A DNA stretch of 8,200 bases from Porticoccaceae bacterium. GTDB taxonomy: Bacteria; Pseudomonadota; Gammaproteobacteria; Pseudomonadales; Porticoccaceae. The translations under genes and the position numbers were made by a program. Of this stretch, positions 1-6,250 are shown piece after piece; the stretch's first letter is position 1, and each line of letters begins with the position of its first letter. Under the pieces are notes generated by a model, which saw only the letters and a program-made list of their open reading frames with translations, ran no database searches and had not been told where the DNA came from. The stretch covers positions 1-8,200 of the forward strand of contig JAUUYV010000057.1 of NCBI GenBank assembly GCA_030590275.1. Direction: 5' to 3'.

Positions 1-130
1 GTGCAACCCTGATCAGTGGCTAGTGGGCGGCTCTCGCCGGATACAGTTGCGGGGACAGCTTCGTTAACGATGGGCTAAAAGCTCTTCGCTCGAATTCCCT
101 TTTCACCCTTGCGGGCACCTCAACGGCAAC
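1..130 (-). promoter_or_regulatory. Cobalamin riboswitch, 3' end cut by window edge
   Basis: Read on the minus strand, this stretch carries the conserved blocks of the cobalamin (B12) riboswitch in the right order. They are GGTGCC (plus 114-119), AAAAGGGAA (95-103), the core block CTGTCCCCGCAACTG (44-58), the CGGCGAG arm (33-39) and GCCACTG (14-20). In this family the RNA binds a cobalamin and represses expression of the downstream gene, usually B12 uptake (btuB-type) or biosynthesis. The final B12 box and expression platform would lie beyond position 1, so the controlled gene is not visible. The 5' boundary near 130 is approximate. The element starts about 40 bases after the radA stop on the same strand. 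No clear promoter is visible between them, so it may be read from a promoter inside radA or by read-through. Confidence 0.88.
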
Positions 131-166
131 GAGTTTAACAGTTTTGAAAGAGTGCAGGCGGGGTGT

Positions 167-1534
167 TTAGTAGAGCGCCTCTAGCGCTTCACTTAATTTG
201 CGCACCGGCACGATTTCCATGCCGGGAATAAACTGACGGGGTACATTGCCAGCCGGTACGATGGCACGAGTAAAGCCGTGTTTTGCCGCTTCCCGCAGCC
301 GTTCCTGTCCACTGGGTACGGGTCGAATTTCCCCCGCCAGGCCAACCTCACCAAAGGCCACTAGATCCTGCGGCAAAGGGCGATCCCGGAAGCTCGAGAC
401 CACCGCCAGCAGTACCGCCAAATCTGCGCTTGGCTCGAGAACCTTAACGCCGCCAACTACGTTGACGAATACATCCTGGTCGCCGACCATTAAGCCACCA
501 TGGCGATGTAAAACCGCCAGCAGCATGGCCAGACGATTGTGATCCAGACCGACGGTGACACGACGGGGGTTCCCTAAATTACTCTCATCTAGCAGTGCTT
601 GTAGTTCAACCAGCAGTGGTCGGGTGCCTTCCCATACCACCATGACCACACTGCCGGAGGCCGCCTCCTCACCGCGTTGTAAAAATATTGCCGAGGGATT
701 GGTGACTTCTCGCAAACCCTGATCAGTCATAGCAAAAACGCCCATCTCATTGATCGCGCCGAAGCGATTTTTGTGGCTGCGCAAGGTGCGAAAACGACTG
801 TCGTGGGAGGATTCCAGCATTAGCGAGCAGTCGATCATATGTTCGAGTACTTTGGGGCCCGCTAGCGAGCCCTCCTTGGTGACATGGCCCACTAGCAGTA
901 ATATGGTGCCGGACTGCTTGGCAAAACGTATCAGTTGAGCGGCGCTTTCTCGAACCTGGGAAACACTGCCCGGCGCAGAGCTGATGTCGTCGCAATGCAG
1001 AACCTGAATGGAATCCACCACCATCACCTTCGGCGCTAAAGACTGGGCTGTGGCGCAAATGGTTTCGGTAGCGGTCTCGGCCATAATGTCGAGCTTATCT
1101 ACTGGAAGCCCCAGGCGTCGCGCCCGCATGGCGATCTGTCCCGGAGATTCTTCCCCGGTGACATAAAGTGCGTCGACGCGACCGGCAAGACGACATAGAG
1201 TTTGTAGCAGCAGGGTACTTTTACCGGCTCCAGGTTCACCACCGAAAAGCACACAGGAACCTTCAACCAGGCCACCGCCCAGCACCAGGTCCAGCTCACC
1301 AAAACCGGTTGGCAGGCGCGCTTGCTCCTGCAAAGCAATATCGGCAAGTTTGGCGACCTGTCCATCTACGGCTCCAGCGAAACCAGCCCGAGCTGCCGCT
1401 CCGGGTTTGGCTATGCCCAGACGGATTTCGTTTAGCGTATTCCAGGCATTGCATTCACCGCACTGGCCCTGCCACTTGGTGAAGTCGGCACCACATTCAT
1501 TACAGACATAGGCGCTGGTGCGTTTTTTTGCCAC
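167..1534 (-). CDS. radA: DNA repair protein RadA
   Basis: RadA (Sms) is a cytosolic RecA-like ATPase that promotes branch migration and processing of recombination intermediates. The 455 residues match the usual family length of about 450-460 and can be followed against E. coli RadA end to end. An N-terminal four-cysteine zinc finger is at C11, C14, C25 and C28. The Walker A motif GGEPGAGKST is at 98-107, and a Walker B-like MVVDS at 171-175. The RadA signature KNRFG is at 255-259. The C-terminal Lon-protease-like domain (about 290-455) includes FGEVGLAGEIRPVPSGQ at 394-410; it is not known to be an active protease. Translation starts at GTG (1532-1534), supported by an AAGGA Shine-Dalgarno (plus 1542-1546) seven bases upstream. 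The gene is divergent from the DnaT-like gene, and a cobalamin riboswitch follows its stop codon. I see no truncation or missing key residue. Confidence 0.97.
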   Translation of the reverse strand: MAKKRTSAYVCNECGADFTKWQGQCGECNAWNTLNEIRLGIAKPGAAARAGFAGAVDGQVAKLADIALQEQARLPTGFGELDLVLGGGLVEGSCVLFGGEPGAGKSTLLLQTLCRLAGRVDALYVTGEESPGQIAMRARRLGLPVDKLDIMAETATETICATAQSLAPKVMVVDSIQVLHCDDISSAPGSVSQVRESAAQLIRFAKQSGTILLLVGHVTKEGSLAGPKVLEHMIDCSLMLESSHDSRFRTLRSHKNRFGAINEMGVFAMTDQGLREVTNPSAIFLQRGEEAASGSVVMVVWEGTRPLLVELQALLDESNLGNPRRVTVGLDHNRLAMLLAVLHRHGGLMVGDQDVFVNVVGGVKVLEPSADLAVLLAVVSSFRDRPLPQDLVAFGEVGLAGEIRPVPSGQERLREAAKHGFTRAIVPAGNVPRQFIPGMEIVPVRKLSEALEALY

Positions 1535-1564
1535 CGGTTTTTCCTTTTGATTACGTATCTGAGC

Positions 1565-1593
1565 ATCCTAGCGTGCGCTGGGACAAGGCACAA
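1565..1593 (-). promoter_or_regulatory. Candidate sigma-70 promoter for radA
   Basis: On the minus strand TTGTGC (plus 1588-1593) and TAGGAT (plus 1565-1570) are separated by exactly 17 bases. They lie about 30 bases upstream of the radA GTG, with the Shine-Dalgarno in between. The -35 box matches the consensus at three of six positions and the -10 at four of six, so this is only a plausible candidate. Confidence 0.3.
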
Positions 1594-1613
1594 ATCGAGA
1601 AGCTAACAAAATT

Positions 1614-1669
1614 GCGTGGCTTAGGACCGGGTACTATCAGGTCGATCTTGTAGTCTAAGCCAGCCACGC
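1614..1669. repeat. Bulged inverted repeat in the radA / DnaT-like intergenic region
   Basis: GCGTGGCT at 1614-1621 pairs perfectly with AGCCACGC at 1662-1669. An overlapping pairing is also possible between GGCTTAG (1618-1624) and CTAAGCC (1655-1661), giving either a bulged 11-bp stem or two alternative stems. Inside the loop, GACC (1625-1628) can pair with GGTC (1640-1643). No T-run follows on either strand, so this is not a standard intrinsic terminator. It lies between two divergent genes, where an operator or a structured leader would be expected. The function is unknown. Confidence 0.5.
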
Positions 1670-1683
1670 TTCCCTTATCGATT

Positions 1684-1689
1684 TATAGT
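1684..1689 (+). promoter_or_regulatory. Weak candidate -10 element for the DnaT-like operon
   Basis: TATAGT differs from the sigma-70 -10 consensus at one position and lies 25 bases before the GTG start of the DnaT-like gene. No recognisable -35 hexamer is found 16-18 bases upstream, where the arm of the inverted repeat lies. The assignment is therefore tentative. Confidence 0.22.
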
Positions 1690-1713
1690 GTTCGAAAACT
1701 GCTCGAGGGCCTG

Positions 1714-2895
1714 GTGATCTGTTACAGTAACGACATGTCTTTGATCCCAGATAAACCCCTGGTTTTTTCCCCCCATATAGCCGCCACTCTTGGTCTCGAA
1801 GAAGCCATCTTGTTACAAACGCTTAAGGAAACTCTTGTATATCGAGAGTCTGTCAAGCGCGGAGAATTGATATGGGCCGAGATCCCCGGGCCCAGGCTTT
1901 TGGCGTTGCTACCTTTCTGGGATAGTAAAGACATTTGGCGTATTACTTCAAATCTTCTCGGTCAGGGGGTTTTATTAACCGATAACCCACCTTTTGATGG
2001 ACACATAGCTTTTCGGTTTGCCTTTAATGAGCCTACTGCCAGCGGTACTCTGCAAGCAGCCCAGGTTGATCCGATTCCGACAAGTTCGATGCCGGTAGCG
2101 CCGACTCCAGCTACAACATCCCGGACCCATCGAGGTATTAATTTAATATCCGCGCGCTGGGAGCCCGACGGAGAAATTCTCGGTCAGTTGGCTCAGTACG
2201 GAATTCCACAACAATTCGCTCTGGATCAGGTGGGGGAGTTTGTTACCTATTGGGGAGAACGGGCTGAATCGCGTCATAGCTGGGGATCGAAATTCATTAA
2301 ACAGGTACTTAAGTTATGGCGTGAGCGGGAAGCCCAACAGGCTCGCCTCGATCAGGAAGTAACAATAGATAGCTACTGGCGACCATCGCCAGAAGCTCTG
2401 GAGATTCTGATTCGAGCCGATATTAACGGTAACTTTATAGAGGATGCCATTCCCGAATTCATTCTCTACTGGCGTGATCGTGGCACCCGATCTAGTACCT
2501 GGAATACTCAGTTTGTTCAACACATTCGCCGGCAGTGGGCCAAATATCACTCCTCTCTTTCTGGGCAGAGCAATGAGCCTCATGCCATGGGTACGGCCTG
2601 GCGGCCCGACGAGAATGTTTACGACATACTGGACATGGCAGGGATTGAGCGGGGTTTTGCCGAACAGTGTATACCGGAATTTGTTCTTTATTGGCAGGAA
2701 AGTGGGCAATTATTAAATTCATGGAACACTAAGTTTTTGCAGTACGTTAAACGTCAGTGGGCTTATCAGAATAGCTCGGGCCACAACAATTCATCAGGCA
2801 GTCGCCATGCAACACAGCAAAAAAACAGTCGAACAGGCAGTACGCGACATCGAAATCTCGTCGAAGAGCTCTCCGATCGTAGCTGGGCAGGCTGA
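1714..2895 (+). CDS. DnaT-like replisome organiser with three tandem DnaT ssDNA-binding modules
   Basis: This probably binds single-stranded DNA during primosome assembly or replication restart, as E. coli DnaT does when it helps load DnaB through DnaC. The 393 residues begin with a domain (about 8-105) that may be a winged helix; its LLPFWDSKDIWRITSNLLGQG stretch (65-85) looks like a helix-turn-helix region. A low-complexity linker rich in P, T and S (about 106-140) follows. Three DnaT-type modules come next, at about 148-207, 221-280 and 295-354. Each has W-x-P, YW, [ST]W and LW/QW at identical spacing. The tail (355-393) is rich in S, N, R and H and overlaps the next gene. E. coli DnaT is about 180 residues with one such module, so this is an expanded relative. 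Start choice: GTG at 1714 has GAGGG at 1705-1709. ATG at 1735 (MSLIPDKP) is a real alternative but lacks a ribosome site. The family call is from motif recognition. Confidence 0.78.
   Translation: MICYSNDMSLIPDKPLVFSPHIAATLGLEEAILLQTLKETLVYRESVKRGELIWAEIPGPRLLALLPFWDSKDIWRITSNLLGQGVLLTDNPPFDGHIAFRFAFNEPTASGTLQAAQVDPIPTSSMPVAPTPATTSRTHRGINLISARWEPDGEILGQLAQYGIPQQFALDQVGEFVTYWGERAESRHSWGSKFIKQVLKLWREREAQQARLDQEVTIDSYWRPSPEALEILIRADINGNFIEDAIPEFILYWRDRGTRSSTWNTQFVQHIRRQWAKYHSSLSGQSNEPHAMGTAWRPDENVYDILDMAGIERGFAEQCIPEFVLYWQESGQLLNSWNTKFLQYVKRQWAYQNSSGHNNSSGSRHATQQKNSRTGSTRHRNLVEELSDRSWAG
2155..2775 (+). repeat. Three tandem protein-level DnaT-module repeats
   Basis: The modules begin at residues 148, 221 and 295 of the DnaT-like protein, a period of 73-74 residues. 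The tryptophans fall at 149/180/190/202, 222/253/263/275 and 296/327/337/349, which is a 31-10-12 spacing in every copy with no insertion or deletion. Modules 2 and 3 are closest to each other, sharing PEF at 247-249 and 321-323, LYW, and W-N-T-x-F. Module 1 is the most diverged. The DNA has drifted, so this is an old internal duplication rather than a recent one. Confidence 0.85.
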
Positions 2896-3481
2896 CCCCG
2901 CAACCCTTGCAGAGCCTGCGAAGGAACTGGTCGATACCATTAATCAGGTGTTTGCCCTGTTTCGGATTAATTACCACAACCAGTTTTACAGTGCTTTTAG
3001 CGATACTACCCTGCTAGACCAGGCCAAACGATTGTGGTTCGACGTGCTCGGTAATTTTCGACCCGATGCGATACTAGCTGCCGCTCGCAGTGTCATCGAA
3101 CAAAATGAATATCTGCCGACGTTGAATGCCATGCTTGAAGCCTGTGATCAACAGCTAACCTTGATGGGTTTACCCAGCGCCCGCGAGGCCTATGTTGAAG
3201 CCTGCAACGCGCCAAGCCCGAAGGTTGCACACCCGTGGAGCCACCCTGCTGTCTACCATGCTGGTCTGGCCCACGGCTGGTATCAACTTGCTCATCAAAC
3301 GGAAGCTAACTCGTGGCCGGGGTTTCGGAAACAGTATCGAATATTTTGTCAGCGGGCATTGAGCGGAGAAAACCTGGCAATAGCCACCCCGACGGCATTA
3401 GATAGCCCTTCTCACTCGAGCTTAAGTCGTGAAGAAAAACAGAAAAAAATGCGTGCTCTCCGCAAGAAAATTGGCCTTTAA
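2807..3481 (+). CDS. Phage lambda P-like replication protein (putative DnaB helicase loader)
   Basis: The 224-residue product resembles the lambda replication protein P family, whose founding member binds DnaB helicase and delivers it to the replication origin. Visible family-like blocks are INQVFALFRINYHNQF (45-60), EYLPTL (101-106) and APSPKVAHPWSHPAVYHAG (135-153). The last 20 residues are very basic (KQKKMRALRKK at 211-221). There is no Walker A motif, so it is not an AAA+ loader of the DnaC type. ATG 2807 lies inside the preceding DnaT-like gene, giving an 89-base overlap in the +1 frame. The upstream ribosome site is weak (AGGCAG), which suggests translational coupling. No in-frame alternative start is available before the conserved part. 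Pairing with a DnaT-like gene supports a helicase-loading role. The family call is by motif memory, and the function in this host is inferred. Confidence 0.72.
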   Translation: MQHSKKTVEQAVRDIEISSKSSPIVAGQADPATLAEPAKELVDTINQVFALFRINYHNQFYSAFSDTTLLDQAKRLWFDVLGNFRPDAILAAARSVIEQNEYLPTLNAMLEACDQQLTLMGLPSAREAYVEACNAPSPKVAHPWSHPAVYHAGLAHGWYQLAHQTEANSWPGFRKQYRIFCQRALSGENLAIATPTALDSPSHSSLSREEKQKKMRALRKKIGL

Positions 3482-3499
3482 GTATACAGTTTAGTCCCT

Positions 3500-5272
3500 A
3501 TGAGCTCAGCGCCTACCAGCACATCGATTCGCAATAGCACTGCGCGGCGCATGGCCAAAACCATCTTTAATGGTTTCCACAGCTATTTTGCTGACTTTCA
3601 AAATATCACCCTCGGAGCAAAAGCCCGGTTCGAAAAGGCTGACTGGCAGGCAGTTCAGGATATCAATCAGGACAGAATCGAGCTCTACAAAGCCAAAGTT
3701 CAGCAAGCGGCTCAGTTATTAACCACGGTAACGACAAAAGACGTCACCGAGCTGGAACTATGGGCTCAGGCAAAAACCATATACACCCAATTGGTCTCAA
3801 GCGCGCCTAATTTTGAGATTGCAGAAACCTTCTTTAACTCGGTCTTTGCTTACATCAACGATCACAATGAAATCGATGACGATGTAATTTACGTATTATC
3901 ATCTCAAATAGCCGTAGCACCAGAAAGTGAATACAGCATCTATATTCGTTATGAGAATTATTTCTCTCCCCAGGAACTGTTCACTCAGGTGCTTCTCGAC
4001 TCCGAGTTTTCGATTCCATGGGAAAGTCTTGATCATGATGTAGAGAATATTGTTAATGCCTATGAGCAAGAGGCCTCCCCTGAAATCAACAGTAAATTCC
4101 ACCATTTAAAATTTGATCTACTGGAATCTGTATTTTATCGGGGAAAAGCTGCCTACCTCATTGGTCGAATAGTGGATGGCTACCAGTCCTTGCCACTAGT
4201 ATTACCCGTTCTTAATAATGAAAAGGGCAGTATTTTTGTGGATACAGCCTTTTTTAATCGTTCTGAGATGAGTGTGATTTTCAGCTTCACCCGTGCCCAC
4301 TTTATGGTGGATGCACCACTACCTTATCAATACCTGCATTTTTTAAAGCAACTACTCCCCAACAAGGGTGACTATGAAATTTATACCAGCCTGGGTTTCC
4401 CAAAACACGCCAAGACTGAGTTTTACCGGGAGTTTGTTAAGCATCTGAACAACTCTTCAGATCTTCTTATTGTAGCGCCGGGCATCAAAGGGATGGTGAT
4501 GAGTGTCTTTACTCTTCCTTCTTACGGTATGGTGTTCAAAATAATAAAAGACAAATTCGACTTCCCTAAAAATGTTACCCACGAAATTGTAAAGGAAAAG
4601 TATAAGCTGGTATCACGACACGATCGTATCGGTCGTATGGCAGACACGCAGGAGTTCCACAATCTGATATTTCCTCGCGACCGCTTCTCTCAAGAGCTTC
4701 TCGACGAACTGATAAAGGTTGCGCCATCCCAGTTAGTGTTTAAAGAAGACAAGATTATTATTAAGCATCTCTATACAGAACGCTACATGACGCCGTTAAA
4801 TCTGTATCTGAAAGGTGCAAATGAAGAAGATACTGCCAGCGTTATCGAAGAATATGGCAATGCGATTAAACAATTAGCGGCAGCTAATATCTTTCCTGGC
4901 GATATGTTGTTAAAAAACTTTGGAGTAACCCGGCACGGCCGAGTTGTTTTTTACGATTATGATGAAATTTGCTACCTGACCGACTGCAATTTTCGGCGTA
5001 TTCCAGAGCCAGTAACCGAAGAGCAGGAAATGGCATCCAGGCCCTGGTACATCGTTGCCGAAGAAGATGTTTTTCCTGAAGAGTTTAGTTTGTTTTTTTC
5101 CGGGAATCCCGTAGCTAAACAAGCTTTCGAACAATTGCACGGAGATATATACGACGCTGATTTCTGGATCAACCTACAACAACAAATTCGGGCTGGAAAA
5201 ATTGTCGATGTGTTTCCTTATCGGCGCAAACGGCGGTTTAGTCGTAAACTTGGCGCTGCTTCTAAAAAATAG
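3500..5272 (+). CDS. aceK: Isocitrate dehydrogenase kinase/phosphatase AceK
   Basis: AceK phosphorylates and dephosphorylates NADP-dependent isocitrate dehydrogenase in the cytosol, diverting isocitrate into the glyoxylate shunt during growth on acetate or fatty acids. The 590 residues align with E. coli AceK (578) at a constant offset of +11 through the catalytic half. The ATP loop is APGIKGMVMSVF (326-337). ATP-site Lys is K347 (E. coli K336), E450 corresponds to E439, the catalytic Asp in GDMLLKN is D468 (D457), the metal Asp in YDYDEI is D486 (D475), and the phosphatase Asp in GRMADTQEF is D382 (D371). All are retained, so both activities are expected. The N-terminal regulatory half (about 1-320) is more diverged. 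ATG 3500 has no clear Shine-Dalgarno; ATG 3551 (M18) is possible but would trim conserved N-terminal sequence. It follows the P-like gene by 18 bases, with no aceA or aceB visible. Confidence 0.97.
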   Translation: MSSAPTSTSIRNSTARRMAKTIFNGFHSYFADFQNITLGAKARFEKADWQAVQDINQDRIELYKAKVQQAAQLLTTVTTKDVTELELWAQAKTIYTQLVSSAPNFEIAETFFNSVFAYINDHNEIDDDVIYVLSSQIAVAPESEYSIYIRYENYFSPQELFTQVLLDSEFSIPWESLDHDVENIVNAYEQEASPEINSKFHHLKFDLLESVFYRGKAAYLIGRIVDGYQSLPLVLPVLNNEKGSIFVDTAFFNRSEMSVIFSFTRAHFMVDAPLPYQYLHFLKQLLPNKGDYEIYTSLGFPKHAKTEFYREFVKHLNNSSDLLIVAPGIKGMVMSVFTLPSYGMVFKIIKDKFDFPKNVTHEIVKEKYKLVSRHDRIGRMADTQEFHNLIFPRDRFSQELLDELIKVAPSQLVFKEDKIIIKHLYTERYMTPLNLYLKGANEEDTASVIEEYGNAIKQLAAANIFPGDMLLKNFGVTRHGRVVFYDYDEICYLTDCNFRRIPEPVTEEQEMASRPWYIVAEEDVFPEEFSLFFSGNPVAKQAFEQLHGDIYDADFWINLQQQIRAGKIVDVFPYRRKRRFSRKLGAASKK

Positions 5273-5383
5273 GAGCCGAGCTTTGCCTTTTTCGTGTTGC
5301 TTCTATCAGCTTTAGCGAATCGACGAGACGAGTTCTATTATTATCGAAATTAAATCAATGGCCTAAGCGTAACGTTCGCTAGT
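5273..5383. other. Convergent intergenic gap after aceK
   Basis: This 111-base stretch separates aceK from the oppositely oriented small genes. It contains no open frame of note. There is a short T-run (5288-5292), but no GC-rich hairpin precedes it. A 7-bp inverted repeat, TAGCGAA (5313-5319) and TTCGCTA (5375-5381), is too widely spaced to be a convincing terminator. Confidence 0.5.
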
Positions 5384-5641
5384 TTATGATTTGAGACACA
5401 CCACTTCACCTACGACGAAATGAGTTTTATCTTTGCCATTTTTCAGGTAAAAGCAAAATACCTTTAGGTCTGGGGCTCCATCATCGTTTAATGTGCGCGG
5501 TTGAGTGACAAAACGCTTGATGGGGAACCCTCCGAGGTGGGATTTATCGCTCAGTTCAAAGGTTACTTCATCAAGCTGTCGGGTCAATACTCCAACAGGT
5601 TTCCGTTCAAAAATTTGCTCGACTTTGAATTGGTGCTCCAT
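5384..5641 (-). CDS. Small hypothetical protein, 85 residues
   Basis: I do not recognise this protein. It is a short, soluble-looking product with no signal peptide or membrane segment and an alternation of charged and hydrophobic residues that suggests a small beta-rich fold. Its two cysteines, C63 and C82, form no obvious metal motif. Support for it being real comes from the start region: ATG 5639-5641 is preceded at six bases by GGTGA (plus 5648-5652). It also lies 38 bases downstream of the exported-protein gene on the same strand, so the two are probably co-transcribed. Nothing in the sequence gives a function. Confidence 0.6.
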   Translation of the reverse strand: MEHQFKVEQIFERKPVGVLTRQLDEVTFELSDKSHLGGFPIKRFVTQPRTLNDDGAPDLKVFCFYLKNGKDKTHFVVGEVVCLKS

Positions 5642-5679
5642 AACCGCTCACCCTGATGATCTGTTTATCAATGAAAAGG

Positions 5680-6177
5680 TTATTTTCCCCAGAACTTCCA
5701 CCATTTACGGCGGTGTTCTTCGCGTATTTCCTGACCTTTTTCCGAACCTTTGCCTAGCTCTTTCTGTTCCTGTTCAGTTTTCATGTCGTACTGCTTATTT
5801 AAACCACGATCACTGTCTGACATCTCACCTCGATTTTCCTTCATGGTTTGATGTTTTTCCTCTGCGCGGTCACGGTCTTGTTCAGCTGGCTCTCTATCTA
5901 CATATTCGCGGTGCTCTTCAGTCCTATGACGCGGATCTTTTTTTATCTGTTCGCTCGTCCTTCCCTTCCCTTTATTTGCTCCCCCGTGGTCGGGTTTTGC
6001 TGCGTGGGTTTGACCCGCAAACACTGTAACTAGAGCTGCCATTAGAAGTGGAGCTATCAGCCTGGTAATAAATCGATTAATGGTTCTGACGATAAGCTTG
6101 TTCACAGTGCTATCAATAGTATTTTGGACAGTTTTTTTGAGGATCGAACTAAAAGCCACTTTATTATTTTCGGTCAT
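5680..6177 (-). CDS. Exported, highly charged hypothetical protein, 165 residues
   Basis: I do not recognise a family. The N-terminal 40 residues are polar to amphipathic with several K and R. A hydrophobic stretch (41-56) follows, then a signal-peptidase-I-like site after QTHA (cleavage near residue 59). The protein therefore looks exported to the periplasm, although the pre-hydrophobic region is unusually long and could also leave a membrane anchor. The mature part (60-155) is almost entirely E, K, R, D, Q and H, with few hydrophobic residues, and is probably disordered or extended helix. The C-terminus ends in a basic aromatic cluster, RRKWWKFWGK (156-165). The start is supported by GAAGG (plus 6185-6189) seven bases before ATG. 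The gene leads a probable two-gene unit with the 85-residue protein. Overlapping open frames on the other strand lack comparable support. Confidence 0.7.
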   Translation of the reverse strand: MTENNKVAFSSILKKTVQNTIDSTVNKLIVRTINRFITRLIAPLLMAALVTVFAGQTHAAKPDHGGANKGKGRTSEQIKKDPRHRTEEHREYVDREPAEQDRDRAEEKHQTMKENRGEMSDSDRGLNKQYDMKTEQEQKELGKGSEKGQEIREEHRRKWWKFWGK

Positions 6178-6207
6178 TTTAGCGCCTTCGGTTTTTGTAT
6201 TATTAGT

Positions 6208-6239
6208 GCCAGGCGTCGCGTTTGCACACGACGCCTGGC
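6208..6239 (-). terminator. Strong hairpin just after the thiolase gene, possible terminator
   Basis: GCCAGGCGTCG (6208-6218) and CGACGCCTGGC (6229-6239) form a perfect 11-bp GC-rich stem with a 10-base loop. The hairpin begins 11 bases past the thiolase stop codon (6251-6253), the usual place for a transcript end. On the minus strand the stem is followed by ACTAATAATAC rather than a T-run, so intrinsic termination may be weak. The hairpin may instead protect the mRNA 3' end. The same AT-rich stretch could serve as a -10 region for the next minus-strand gene. Confidence 0.5.
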
Positions 6240-6250
6240 CTGACCTGGAC

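Noticed and set aside
1614..1669. tRNA or tRNA-like gene in the radA intergenic region
   Set aside because: The outer stem suggests one at first, but there is no T-loop consensus, anticodon arm or CCA-compatible end.
2314..2722. Several open frames of about 75-130 codons on both strands within the DnaT-like gene
   Set aside because: The main frame shows a conserved three-fold repeat with fixed tryptophan spacing. The other frames have no comparable order and no ribosome sites.
1714..5272. The replication pair plus aceK as part of a prophage
   Set aside because: No integrase, repressor, structural or lysis genes, and no attachment-site repeats, are visible. Both flanks are housekeeping genes.
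5313..5381. Inverted repeat TAGCGAA / TTCGCTA as a bidirectional terminator after aceK
   Set aside because: The arms are only 7 bp and are 55 bases apart, with no T-run placed correctly, so a chance match is likely.
5505..6029. Plus-strand open frame of 174 codons across the two small minus-strand genes
   Set aside because: It overlaps two minus-strand genes that have proper ribosome sites, and one of these has an export signal. Its own translation has no domain-like character and reads as a shadow of the charge-rich gene.
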